Assembly: GCA_949287505.1 (NCBI GenBank)
Contig: CASEGX010000028.1
Span: 1-45,955, forward strand
Direction: 5' to 3'
DNA from: an uncultured Spirochaetales bacterium
Lineage (GTDB): Bacteria; Spirochaetota; Spirochaetia; Sphaerochaetales; Sphaerochaetaceae
DNA: 45,955 nt
Position numbers and translations under genes: made by a program. Of the stretch, positions 35,255 to 42,915 are shown piece after piece (the stretch's first letter is position 1; every line of letters begins with the position of its first letter). The notes beneath the pieces were generated by a model. It was not told the DNA's origin. It did no database searches and was given only the letters and a program-made list of their open reading frames with translations.

Positions 35255-35337
35255 AGAAAGTGGAAGCAGAACTTCCATTCTAACCTCCTTTTGTTCCCCA
35301 TAGCGGTTTACCTCCTTTTGTCCGCATGGGGTTTTTT
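35255..35337 (+). ncRNA. candidate small RNA with two anti-Shine-Dalgarno motifs
   Basis: Predicted transcript of about 83 nt. Stem 1: AGTGGAAG (35259-35266), loop CAGAA, CTTCCATT (35272-35279). A single-stranded stretch follows with ACCTCCTTTTGT (35283-35294). The terminator stem is CCCCAT(A)GCGG (35296-35306, one bulged A) with CCGCATGGGG (35322-35331) and six T; its 15-nt loop holds a second ACCTCCTTTTGT (35310-35321). ACCTCCTTT is the anti-SD sequence at the 3' end of 16S rRNA. Both copies would be exposed and could pair with SD sites such as AAAAGGAGG of the gene at 41225. On the opposite strand the repeats look like SDs before 19- and 26-codon frames, a less likely reading because the T-run and promoter belong to the plus strand. 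Confidence 0.6.
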
Positions 35338-35452
35338 ATTTTCCTTATGAAATGAAAAAACTACTCCGGTAATTCTATATGCTGAATCTGCATTCCCATT
35401 TCTAAACTATAGAATGCAGCCATATTTCAATCCGCTTCTTGGTATTCTGAGA

Positions 35453-36310
35453 TTAATTGTATTCTGGTGGGAGTACAGGTTCAGGTACAGAATTGTCGAA
35501 CCCCAAAAGTACATAATCGATAGTCTTTTCATCAAGTATACACAAAGCACCTTCATCGATTTCTCCCGTTGCCTGATCCAATAGTTTTGGTTCTTGCTTG
35601 TAATATATACTGTGCTTTTCTCCATTATCTTCAAAATCGGCTGTCATTATTACAAGAAGAGATGTTGAATCCATATTTTGATAGACAAATCCCTTGTTTA
35701 TCTTGCTTACGCAGTTTTCACCTTGTGGAATGTAGTTTGTGATATCTTCTGCAAAAAGAAGAGTTTGCTGCTCAATACTCAAAGTGAGTCTTCCCTCTGA
35801 TATCCCAGAATCAGAGGAAATTGAGAAATTAAGATTGCAAGGTGCAATATCTGGAGGTGTGTCAAATGTCCCGCTGGAAGGAATGGTAAACCAGCCAGAT
35901 ATACGAACATCACCATAAGTATAGTCTTTGACTTCTCTAAGCTTATCATTTTCACCTTTGCTTGGATTTTCTTTTGCATACTCTTCTGCTGCATCTGTGA
36001 TAAGGTATGCATTTCCGTTGTATGCAGAGTTCCCTATTGAGTTTACGAGAATCCTTTCAATCATGGCTGATTGCTCTGCCGTGGGAGATTGTGCAGGGCC
36101 TGTGATTTCTGGCTCCTCTGGAAATGTTATTGTATAGTCTGGTGATGGAGGTGTATTTTCTTCTTCATTTCCATCCTCGGTTCCGCTTGGATTGTCCGGA
36201 TTCTGCGTATCATCTGGTTCTTCTATAGTAGTATCATTATTACCAGAACTTGGTATCTGGCATCCAAATAACAAACATAGAATCAGTAATAGAGGTAATA
36301 GGTTTCTCAT
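35453..36310 (-). CDS. lipoprotein of unknown function
   Basis: This 285-residue protein has a clear lipoprotein signal, MRNLLPLLLILCLLFGCQ with lipobox LFGC (Cys17), then a ~50-residue acidic, Pro/Asn/Thr-rich spacer (about 20-70) typical of surface tethers, and a folded part of ~200 residues with four Cys among CNL, NCVSK, LCILD. No domain recognised. Base composition is more AT-rich than housekeeping genes here. No ribosome site is seen before the ATG. It is transcribed towards the small RNA and the pfk terminator. Confidence 0.7.
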   Translation of the reverse strand: MRNLLPLLLILCLLFGCQIPSSGNNDTTIEEPDDTQNPDNPSGTEDGNEEENTPPSPDYTITFPEEPEITGPAQSPTAEQSAMIERILVNSIGNSAYNGNAYLITDAAEEYAKENPSKGENDKLREVKDYTYGDVRISGWFTIPSSGTFDTPPDIAPCNLNFSISSDSGISEGRLTLSIEQQTLLFAEDITNYIPQGENCVSKINKGFVYQNMDSTSLLVIMTADFEDNGEKHSIYYKQEPKLLDQATGEIDEGALCILDEKTIDYVLLGFDNSVPEPVLPPEYN

Positions 36311-36621
36311 ATGTTGTATAGTGGCCTATATCTTAGTCTGGACTCAATACTGAAGTCGTTTGATGGTATCACATTATTTGTCAGCAGGTCAGAAAAAAGC
36401 TGAAAGAGGCTAAGGAAAATGTACAGCCTTTAGAGCAGCTTTCTTGTCATTTTGTTGTTCATAAAAACATGATCACATACATCAGAACCGACAAAAAACA
36501 TCAGCATTTGATGCTGTGTGAAGCGCTGGTTCTTCCGATGATGCTAGAACTATAAATTTTAAAGCACAAAGTTTTTTTCCTTTTGTTTCTGTCGAGTGCT
36601 ATCATTCATTCGGAGGTTTAT
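36311..36621. other. 311-bp spacer between divergent genes
   Basis: AT-rich spacer between the lipoprotein gene and the DUF4867 gene. It contains CATCAGCA followed by TGATGCTG (about 36500-36517), nested in a looser pair of AGAACC and GGTTCT (about 36484-36532). A frame is open on the plus strand at 36364-36555 but has no start signal. The region just before 36622 gives the ribosome site CGGAGGT for the next gene. No promoter pair is convincing. Confidence 0.4.
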
Positions 36622-37245
36622 ATGGTTATCTATGATGTTAATAGTGAGGAGTTCAGATGCTTCGGTTATGTAATCGATGGTATGGATACTGCAGCTCTTC
36701 TTGATAATCTTGAAAAGGTCTCACCGTGTCCGGAGGATGGGACTGTTTATGTTGCTGATGTTCCAGAGCTTGATGCATTGCCTGTTCATAAATTCTTGTC
36801 AGAGCATATCTATGGTGGGATGCCTGTGGAGATCGGGTATTGTTCAGGTACAAATTACAAGCTTAATTGTCTTGAATATCATAAAGGATGTGAGGTCAAT
36901 GTATCTCCTGATGAGATTGTCCTGCTTCTTGCAGATCTCAGGGATGTAAGGGAAGGAAAGCTGGATACATCCAAGGTGAAAGCTTTCAGGGTTCCGCCAA
37001 GGACTGCGGTGGTTCTCTATGGAACAACACTTCATTATGCTCCATGTGGGAAATTCCGGACCGTAATCGTTCTTCCTGAAGGTACTAATGGTGAGAAGCC
37101 TGATATCAAGGAAGAGACATTCGAAGACAAGCTTCTCTGGGGTTCAAATAAGTGGCTCATTGCTCATCCTGATACAACAGAGGCCCGTTCAGGAGCTTTT
37201 GTAGGCCTTACAGGTGAGAACATAGATCTTACAGGTCTGATTTAA
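36622..37245 (+). CDS. DUF4867 family protein
   Basis: This 207-residue cytoplasmic protein closely follows the DUF4867 pattern: GYVIDGMDTAALLDNLEKV, VPELDALPV, YGGMPVEIGYCSGTN, KLNCLEYHKGCEVNVSPDE, VPPRTAVVLYGTTLHYAPCG, and the C-terminal NKWLIAHPDT and GAFVGLTGENI. The His-x-Tyr-x-Pro-Cys part suggests a cupin-like metal site, so a sugar isomerase or lyase role is possible; from memory the family sits near carbohydrate genes in gut anaerobes. I chose the ATG at 36622, with GGAGGT before it. Apparently a single-gene unit, ending in a stem-loop. Confidence 0.83.
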   Translation: MVIYDVNSEEFRCFGYVIDGMDTAALLDNLEKVSPCPEDGTVYVADVPELDALPVHKFLSEHIYGGMPVEIGYCSGTNYKLNCLEYHKGCEVNVSPDEIVLLLADLRDVREGKLDTSKVKAFRVPPRTAVVLYGTTLHYAPCGKFRTVIVLPEGTNGEKPDIKEETFEDKLLWGSNKWLIAHPDTTEARSGAFVGLTGENIDLTGLI

Positions 37246-37256
37246 TTAACCAAACC

Positions 37257-37293
37257 GGCTGTCTGTCTCATTCTTCCTGGAGTGCAGACAGCC
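37257..37293 (+). terminator. stem-loop after the DUF4867 gene
   Basis: GGCTGTCTG (37257-37265) pairs perfectly with CAGACAGCC (37285-37293) across a 19-nt loop, 11 bases after the stop. No T-run follows, so it may terminate weakly or only protect the 3' end. Confidence 0.5.
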
Positions 37294-37383
37294 TGCTGTA
37301 ATCTTGTCTAAATACTCGTACTATCCAGTTTTCTGAACTTGCTGGGTTTATTCTCGTTAGAGAAAAATACTGCATTATGAATA

Positions 37384-37573
37384 ATCAAAAATTTGATATT
37401 TCCTATCAAAAATCTGAAATTCTAATCAAAATTTTGATAATCAAAATCAAAAATTTAGTATCTGTCTCAATTAATTATTTTAATATTAAGTAATTAAATT
37501 TATTTCTCAAAATTGATTTTAAAATCAAAAATTTTAATTTTTAATCAAAATATTGCATTTTGATTATTTTGAT
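37384..37573. repeat. array of ATCAAAATTTTGAT-type operators
   Basis: At least six related palindromes or half-palindromes: ATCAAAAATTTGAT (37384-37397), ATCAAAAATCTGAA (37405-37418), ATCAAAATTTTGAT (37425-37438, perfect), ATCAAAAATTTAGT (37446-37459), TTGATTTTAAAATCAA (37513-37528, perfect, turned inside out) and ATCAAAAT...ATTTTGAT (37544-37564), plus ATTTTGAT (37566-37573). The first four are spaced about 20-21 bp, two helical turns. The last sites cover the -35 and spacer of the promoter of the next gene, so autorepression is likely. Confidence 0.65.
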
Positions 37574-37581
37574 ATCATAAT
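37553..37581 (+). promoter_or_regulatory. promoter of the AlbA-type regulator, leaderless
   Basis: TTGCAT (37553-37558), 17-bp spacer, CATAAT (37576-37581). The seventh base after the -10 is the A of the ATG at 37588. No ribosome site precedes this ATG. Confidence 0.6.
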
Positions 37582-37587
37582 AGATGT

Positions 37588-39006
37588 ATGAAGGAAGAAG
37601 AACTTGTTGCCTTGGTAAATAGAATTAGGGTTCTTAAATCTGAAGGACAGACACTGGAGATAAAAGAAGCTTCAAAAGGCAGTCCACAGAAACTATTTGA
37701 TACTTTATCTTCATTTTCTAATCAGGATGATGGGGGAACGATTGTTTTCGGCATATCTGAATCTGATGATTATAAAGTATCCGGTGTAGACAATGCAGAG
37801 GCTTTGGAAAAAGATATTGCGGAACAATGCAAGCAAATGGAACCAGCTGTCAGACCATTGTTTACCATTGCAATGATTGAGAACAAGACAGTAGTATCTG
37901 CGGAGATTCCGGGAGTTCCGTTCTCTCTTCGTCCTGTTTACTACAAAGGAAAAGGGAAATTGAAAGGTTCCTATATACGTGTGGGGGAAGCTGATGAAAT
38001 TATGAGTCCTTACGAAGTATATAGTTATGATGCTTTTCACAGAGGAGTGCATGACGATAGAAGAGCTGTTTCTGATTCTGATCTCTCTTTTCTTGATAAG
38101 GATCTTCTTGATGTGTACGTGTCAAAAGTGAAAAACACCAGACCGAATCTGTCTGCACTTTCATATGATGATATTCTTAAATTATTGGGCATCGTCAAGG
38201 ATGGACAGCTTACTGTTGCGGCCTTAATGGCCTTTTCTCATTATCCTCAGGCTTTTTTCCCCCAGTTCTGTATAACGGCAGTTGTCATTTCTGGAGAAAC
38301 AAAAGGAAGCGTAGAGGATGTTTCTAATCCAAGATTTCTTGATTCGAGACGATTCACCGGTAATATAAGCGAAATGCTAGATGCTGCAGTCGGATATGTA
38401 CTGGATAACATAAGAAAAGCGATTTCTTTTGATGAAAATGGAAAGCGTCTTGATCAGCCTGAATATCCTCCGATAGCAATAAGAGAAGCTGTATTGAATG
38501 CATTGCAGCATCGTGACTATAGCGTATACAGTGAAGGAAAAACCATCCGCATTGAGATTTATTCCAACAGGATCGAAATCATAAACAGCGGTGGTGTTTA
38601 TGGTCCTCTTTCTATCGACAGGCTTGGAGATATACCCCCAGAAACGAGAAATCCAACGCTATCTGAAATTCTTGAAACGCTTGGTATTTCTGAGAACAGA
38701 GGATCTGGAATACCTACAATAAGAAATGCATTGAAAAAAGCAGGACTTAGTGAACCCATATTCCTCAGTGAGCGCGGTGAATTCAGAGTGATTTTCAGGA
38801 ATGCAGTGCGAGAGGATTGTAAAACAGAAGATATTCTTTCTTTCTGTAAAATACCTCGATCGAGAGAAGAGCTTGAAAAATTCACAGGACTTAATCGTAC
38901 CACATTATATTATAGCGTGATAAAACCATTTGTTGATGATGGGCTGTTGAAAATGACAATTCCTGGAAAACCAAAAAGCAAGTGGCAACGATTTGTCACT
39001 GCCTGA
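37588..39006 (+). CDS. Schlafen/AlbA_2-type ATP-binding transcriptional regulator
   Basis: This 472-residue protein has an N-terminal AlbA_2 (Schlafen) domain (LEIKEASKGSPQKLFDTLSS and GGTIVFGISE), a middle region, and a GHKL-type ATP-binding segment (AIREAVLNALQHRDYS, RIEIINSGG, SENRGSGIPTIRNAL) followed by a C-terminal winged helix (REELEKFTGLNRTTLYYSVI). Proteins of this build are DNA-binding regulators often found next to accessory or defence genes. The preceding array of palindromes is probably its own operator. AT-rich, monocistronic, leaderless by appearance. Confidence 0.88.
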   Translation: MKEEELVALVNRIRVLKSEGQTLEIKEASKGSPQKLFDTLSSFSNQDDGGTIVFGISESDDYKVSGVDNAEALEKDIAEQCKQMEPAVRPLFTIAMIENKTVVSAEIPGVPFSLRPVYYKGKGKLKGSYIRVGEADEIMSPYEVYSYDAFHRGVHDDRRAVSDSDLSFLDKDLLDVYVSKVKNTRPNLSALSYDDILKLLGIVKDGQLTVAALMAFSHYPQAFFPQFCITAVVISGETKGSVEDVSNPRFLDSRRFTGNISEMLDAAVGYVLDNIRKAISFDENGKRLDQPEYPPIAIREAVLNALQHRDYSVYSEGKTIRIEIYSNRIEIINSGGVYGPLSIDRLGDIPPETRNPTLSEILETLGISENRGSGIPTIRNALKKAGLSEPIFLSERGEFRVIFRNAVREDCKTEDILSFCKIPRSREELEKFTGLNRTTLYYSVIKPFVDDGLLKMTIPGKPKSKWQRFVTA

Positions 39007-39018
39007 TAAAATGAAATC

Positions 39019-39054
39019 AAAGCAGGCTTGTTGATCTCAGAAATGGCCTGCTTT
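39019..39054 (+). terminator. stem-loop after the AlbA-type gene
   Basis: AAAGCAGGC (39019-39027) pairs with GCCTGCTTT (39046-39054) over an 18-nt loop, 12 bases after the stop. Only three T end the stem, so termination strength is uncertain. Confidence 0.6.
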
Positions 39055-39074
39055 CGTATATGAATGGTAGAACG

Positions 39075-39233
39075 TTAAGTTCTGGACTTGCATATTACGT
39101 TGTTTCTTCCTCCTTCTGGAAACAGGAGCGTTTCAATTTCTTGATTTATGAGTTCCTCAAGATCAGGCAAAGAAATGCCTTTCCAGACGCATGATTTATG
39201 AATAGCAGGGCAGTGAAAGCATTCTGTCCACAA
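39075..39233 (-). pseudogene. possible gene remnant on the minus strand
   Basis: A 52-codon open frame reads TECFHCPAIHKSCVWKG, then LPDLEELINQEIETLLFP, ending at TAA (39077-39075). It looks protein-like, with a CxxC pair and an amphipathic helix, but two stops lie immediately before it and there is no ATG or ribosome site. It may be the tail of a decayed gene, or a chance frame. The rest of the 39007-39370 gap holds only a stem-loop and the lpl promoter region. Confidence 0.25.
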
Positions 39234-39272
39234 TCATCATAGTATGCTTAATGCATTTGTGTTTTGCTCAGG

Positions 39273-39348
39273 TTAATATTTCATGAAATTTTTGTTGACA
39301 GTTCGCGAGGCGTCGGTTTTACTGTGGATAATTAATATTTCATGAAAT
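39273..39348 (+). promoter_or_regulatory. sugar-transport operon promoter between two identical operators
   Basis: TTAATATTTCATGAAAT occurs exactly at 39273-39289 and 39332-39348, each containing the perfect palindrome ATTTCATGAAAT; centres are 59 bp apart. Between them lie TTGACA (39295-39300), a 17-bp spacer and TTTACT (39318-39323). The first operator is just upstream of the -35, the second at or just after the predicted start near 39330. The GntR/FadR protein encoded in the same cluster is the likely binder. A related ATTCATGAAAT lies at 43606-43616. Confidence 0.65.
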
Positions 39349-39370
39349 ATAAAATATAAGGAGGAAAGCG

Positions 39371-40294
39371 ATGAAGTACCTTGGCTCTGGATATGGCAAG
39401 CGATTCATTGGCAAGAAAGAATGGCAGCTATGGGTTTTCATTATTCCTGCAATCATATATTTCCTGATATTCAACTACGGTCCTATGTATGGAATCCTGA
39501 TTGCTTTCAAGAATTATTCAATAACAAGAGGAATCATGGATTCTCCCTGGGTTGGGTTCCAGTATTTTGAACGATTTGTCAAATCACCAATGTTCTGGAA
39601 ACTGATCAGGAATACACTGGTTCTTAGTTTCTACCAGCTTATTGTTACGTTTCCATTTCCTGTGATGCTTGCTCTTCTTCTGAATCATATGAGGAATCAG
39701 AGTGCGGTCAAAGCTGTTCAGACAATAACATATGCCCCTCATTTTATTTCTTTGGTTGTAATGACTGGTATGTTATTCCTGTTTCTTTCTCCCTCGACAG
39801 GTATCATCAATGTGATTCTGAATAAACTCGGTTCTGACAGCATATATTTCATGGGAGAAGCTTCCTGGTACCGGCATATATTTGTATTTACACATGTATG
39901 GCAGCATACAGGTTATAACGCAATCATCTTCCTTGCAGCGCTGACAGCTGTGGATCCTTCTCATTATGAAGCTGCAACACTTGATGGGGCGTCAGTGTGG
40001 CAGAAGATACGATATATAGATCTTCCCGCAATTAACCCGACACTTGTGACGATGCTTTTATTGCAGGTCGGGAAAATGATGAATGTCGATACACAAAAGG
40101 CCTTGCTTATGCAAACGCCAACCAATCTCGAAGTTTCAGAAATCATTGGTACATATGTGTATAAAATCGGACTTGTAAATGCTCAGTTTAGTTATTCAAC
40201 GGCAATCAATCTTTTTCAGACCGTAATCAATCTGATCATCCTTTTAGTTGTCAATCGTGTAAGCAGAAGGCTTACCGGCGAGAGTCTCTGGTAA
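39371..40294 (+). CDS. sugar ABC transporter permease, LplB type
   Basis: This 307-residue membrane protein has six predicted segments (first: WQLWVFIIPAIIYFLIF) and the cytoplasmic EAA loop HYEAATLDGASVWQKIRYID that contacts the ATPase. It belongs to the LplB/YtcP group of the CUT1 family that imports oligosaccharides. The ribosome site AAGGAGGAAAG precedes the ATG. It is the first gene of the cluster, 12 bases before the second permease. Confidence 0.92.
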   Translation: MKYLGSGYGKRFIGKKEWQLWVFIIPAIIYFLIFNYGPMYGILIAFKNYSITRGIMDSPWVGFQYFERFVKSPMFWKLIRNTLVLSFYQLIVTFPFPVMLALLLNHMRNQSAVKAVQTITYAPHFISLVVMTGMLFLFLSPSTGIINVILNKLGSDSIYFMGEASWYRHIFVFTHVWQHTGYNAIIFLAALTAVDPSHYEAATLDGASVWQKIRYIDLPAINPTLVTMLLLQVGKMMNVDTQKALLMQTPTNLEVSEIIGTYVYKIGLVNAQFSYSTAINLFQTVINLIILLVVNRVSRRLTGESLW

Positions 40295-40306
40295 AGGAGG
40301 ATTGGA

Positions 40307-41206
40307 ATGTCTAAAGCAATGAATAATCAGGAAAGATGTTTTAATATTCTTGCATATATTATTACTGGCATTGCCTGTCTTCTTGTCCTTTATCCGATGT
40401 ATTTTATTGTGATTGCTTCTTTCAGTGACCCGGAAAAGGTTATGGCAGGTGAAGTATTCCTTATACCAAAAGGTCTGAATCTTTCTGGATATGAAAGGAT
40501 TTTTGCGTATGATCCCTTGTGGACCGGATATAGGAATTCGCTTTTCTATACAGTGGTTGGCGGTATTCTGAGTACGGTATTCACACTATTTGCCGCATAC
40601 CCGCTTTCGAGAAAGGATTTCAAAGCTCGTCGTCCGCTCACAATTTTCTTTCTTATTGCGATGTTTTTCCAAGGTGGATTGATTCCACAGTATATACTGA
40701 TTAATTCAATGCATCTTCGGAATACATATGCTGTGTTGCTTCTTGTATCAGGTATACAGGTCATGAATCTGTTGATGGCGAGTTCTTACTTCAGATCTAC
40801 TTATGTTCCATCTCTATATGAGGCCGCTGAAATGGATGGTTGCAATCATTTCGGTTATTTCTTCCGTATTCTCCTTCCTCTTTCGATGCCGATTGTGATT
40901 GTAATGCTGCTTCTTTATGGGGTTTATCAATGGAATGATTACTTCAGGGCAATGATTTACCTGGATAAGGAACAGTATTATCCGATACAGTTGGTGCTTA
41001 AGGACCTTCTTGCATCAAATCAGGTTACAGGCTCGCTTTTTGAAATGCTTTCTGAAGACCAGGACGCTTTCTCGGAAATGCTCAAAGCCGCTGAATCAAT
41101 GAAATACGGAATCATCTTGATGGCAACATTGCCGATGATGGTGGTTTATGCCTTCCTGCAGAAATACTTCATCAAAGGAATCACCATCGGGTCAGTCAAG
41201 GAATAA
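40307..41206 (+). CDS. sugar ABC transporter permease, LplC/YtcP type
   Basis: This 299-residue protein is the second half of the membrane channel, with six predicted segments (ILAYIITGIACLLVLYPMYF first), the EAA loop LYEAAEMDGCNHFGYFFRI, and the C-terminal KYFIKGITIGSVKE typical of the LplC/YtcP family. The ribosome site AAAGGAGG precedes it. No ATPase gene is in this cluster; these importers normally share an MsmX-like ATPase encoded elsewhere. Confidence 0.92.
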   Translation: MSKAMNNQERCFNILAYIITGIACLLVLYPMYFIVIASFSDPEKVMAGEVFLIPKGLNLSGYERIFAYDPLWTGYRNSLFYTVVGGILSTVFTLFAAYPLSRKDFKARRPLTIFFLIAMFFQGGLIPQYILINSMHLRNTYAVLLLVSGIQVMNLLMASSYFRSTYVPSLYEAAEMDGCNHFGYFFRILLPLSMPIVIVMLLLYGVYQWNDYFRAMIYLDKEQYYPIQLVLKDLLASNQVTGSLFEMLSEDQDAFSEMLKAAESMKYGIILMATLPMMVVYAFLQKYFIKGITIGSVKE

Positions 41207-41224
41207 TAAAAGGAGGAATCTATT

Positions 41225-42880
41225 ATGAGGACTGTAAGGTGTTACAGGGTTGCATTTACTGCTATTGCATTGTTCGTTTTTGCAATAGTAGCTGTATTTG
41301 CCGGAGGAAGCTCAGAGGCAGAAGCTGCCACAGAACCTGTTGGTTTCCATTCTGAAGGTTTGCCGATTGTCGATGAGACATATACTCTCAACTTCATTGG
41401 CATGAATATGAACACGACTCGTGTTGGCCGTTATGATGAGACTGACATGATGAAGAAGCTTGAAGCTGATACAAATGTCAAAATTGTATGGGATATGACA
41501 CCTCAGGCTTCATGGAAGGAAAAGAAGAACCTTGTAATCGCTAGCGGGGAACTTCCCGATGGTATTATGGGGCCGTTAAGCATCACAGCAGATGAAGCAC
41601 AGCTGCTTGGAGGGCAGGGGGTGCTGATTCCTTTGGAGGACCTTATTGCAGAATACGCTCCTAATATCCAGCATATTCTTGATACTGATCCTACCTATAG
41701 AGCACAGGTGACAAGTCCTGATGGGCATATCTATGCACTGACTGCAATGCAGGATATGGGATTTGATTCCCTTAGTGTTTCCATCATAAACAAGACATGG
41801 CTTGATGAGCTTGGACTTCCTGTTCCTTCGACTACGGACGAATTCTACGAAACACTGAAAGCTTTCAAGGAAAATGATATGGCAGGAAATGGCAGGACGA
41901 TTCCTTTTAGCTTCCTGTATCAGGAAAGTGCAGATCTCAATAGGGAGGTCAAAAGAGAATTTGAATGGATATTCCTTGCTTTCGGTGTACCGGAAACACC
42001 TACGCATATAATGATAGAGGATAACGGAGAGCTTATTTTCACTGCTAGCCAGGAAGAATATAAAGAGGCTATCAAATATCTCCACAAACTGTATTCAGAA
42101 GGACTCATTGATCCTGAGATCTTCTCACAGGACAGGACTTTGCTTACAAACAAGATAAGACAGATGAACGTTGGTTGTTATACCGATTACCGTCTTGAGA
42201 GTTCCATGGCATCAGAAGAAATCCAGGATAACTTCGTAATTATGCCTCCTCTGAAAGGGCCTAACGGGGACCAGAGATGGCTGAGGGCAAAGGCCGGAAT
42301 GTCCGATGGAGCTTTCGCTTTAACAAGCGCATGCCAGCATCCTGAGATAGCAATAAGATGGCTTGATAATATCAACACGCCGGAAAACAGTATTCAGATG
42401 CTGTATGGAATGTTCAAGGAAGAAGGCTGGAATCAGTCTGAGGCGCTTGTTCCAAGTGAGGATTATCCTGGAAAATGGACAAGCAATACGGACCTGAGGC
42501 CAGCAGATATCAACCCTAGTGATTGGCCATGGAGTGCTCCTATTGGTTCATCTCCAGTAATAGTCCCACATGAGGTCATTAATGAATATATTGCTGAAAG
42601 AGCGAATAATGTTGCTAAGGAAAGGGCTTGTGCCATATACCGTCCGTATCTGACGGAATATCCTTATAATTATCCATTCAGATTCACTCTGGAAGAGATA
42701 GATGAGCTCAATATTATCCAGACTGATCTTCTTAATTATGTTTACCAGACAGTTGCAACCTGGATTGCTAATGGTGGAGTGGAAGAGGACTGGGATGATT
42801 ATCTTGTTCAGCTCGATAATCTTGGGCTTCAGGATTATATGAGACTTTATCAGCAGGCATATGAAAGATCCCTGCAGTAA
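41225..42880 (+). CDS. extracellular sugar-binding protein of the LplA/YtcQ type
   Basis: This 551-residue protein has an N-terminal signal (AIALFVFAIVAVFA followed by GGSSEAEA, a leader style common in spirochaetes; no lipobox Cys) and the size of the large CUT1 binding proteins for oligosaccharides. Features include TYTLNFIGMNMNTTR, WDMTPQASWKEKKNLVIASG and KWTSNTDLRPADIN. The substrate cannot be read from sequence. AAAAGGAGGA lies before the ATG and would pair over nine bases with the motif of the candidate small RNA at 35255. It follows the permeases by 18 bases. Confidence 0.9.
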   Translation: MRTVRCYRVAFTAIALFVFAIVAVFAGGSSEAEAATEPVGFHSEGLPIVDETYTLNFIGMNMNTTRVGRYDETDMMKKLEADTNVKIVWDMTPQASWKEKKNLVIASGELPDGIMGPLSITADEAQLLGGQGVLIPLEDLIAEYAPNIQHILDTDPTYRAQVTSPDGHIYALTAMQDMGFDSLSVSIINKTWLDELGLPVPSTTDEFYETLKAFKENDMAGNGRTIPFSFLYQESADLNREVKREFEWIFLAFGVPETPTHIMIEDNGELIFTASQEEYKEAIKYLHKLYSEGLIDPEIFSQDRTLLTNKIRQMNVGCYTDYRLESSMASEEIQDNFVIMPPLKGPNGDQRWLRAKAGMSDGAFALTSACQHPEIAIRWLDNINTPENSIQMLYGMFKEEGWNQSEALVPSEDYPGKWTSNTDLRPADINPSDWPWSAPIGSSPVIVPHEVINEYIAERANNVAKERACAIYRPYLTEYPYNYPFRFTLEEIDELNIIQTDLLNYVYQTVATWIANGGVEEDWDDYLVQLDNLGLQDYMRLYQQAYERSLQ

Positions 42881-42884
42881 AGGG

Positions 42885-42890
42885 TATAAT
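42885..42890 (+). promoter_or_regulatory. possible internal promoter before gntR
   Basis: A perfect TATAAT lies between the binding-protein stop and the GntR gene; a weak ATGAAA (42861-42866) is 18 bp upstream. The regulator and oxidoreductase could be made independently of the transporter from here. Confidence 0.4.
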
Positions 42891-42915
42891 GACTGTATTT
42901 AGGTAGGAGGCAGAC

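Noticed and set aside
35241-35325. Minus-strand frames of 19 and 26 codons in the small-RNA region, each preceded by an AGGAGG.
   Set aside because: The T-run after the hairpin and the promoter both belong to the plus strand, no gene follows on the minus strand, and the AGGAGG copies are just the complement of the plus-strand motif. Kept as the main alternative.
36364-36555. A 63-codon open frame on the plus strand (contains CQQVRKKLKEAKENVQ).
   Set aside because: No start codon with a ribosome site, no recognised similarity, and it covers inverted repeats. A chance frame or old remnant cannot be separated.
37384-37573. CRISPR array.
   Set aside because: The repeated units are short palindromes with irregular spacing, without uniform spacers or cas genes; operators fit better.
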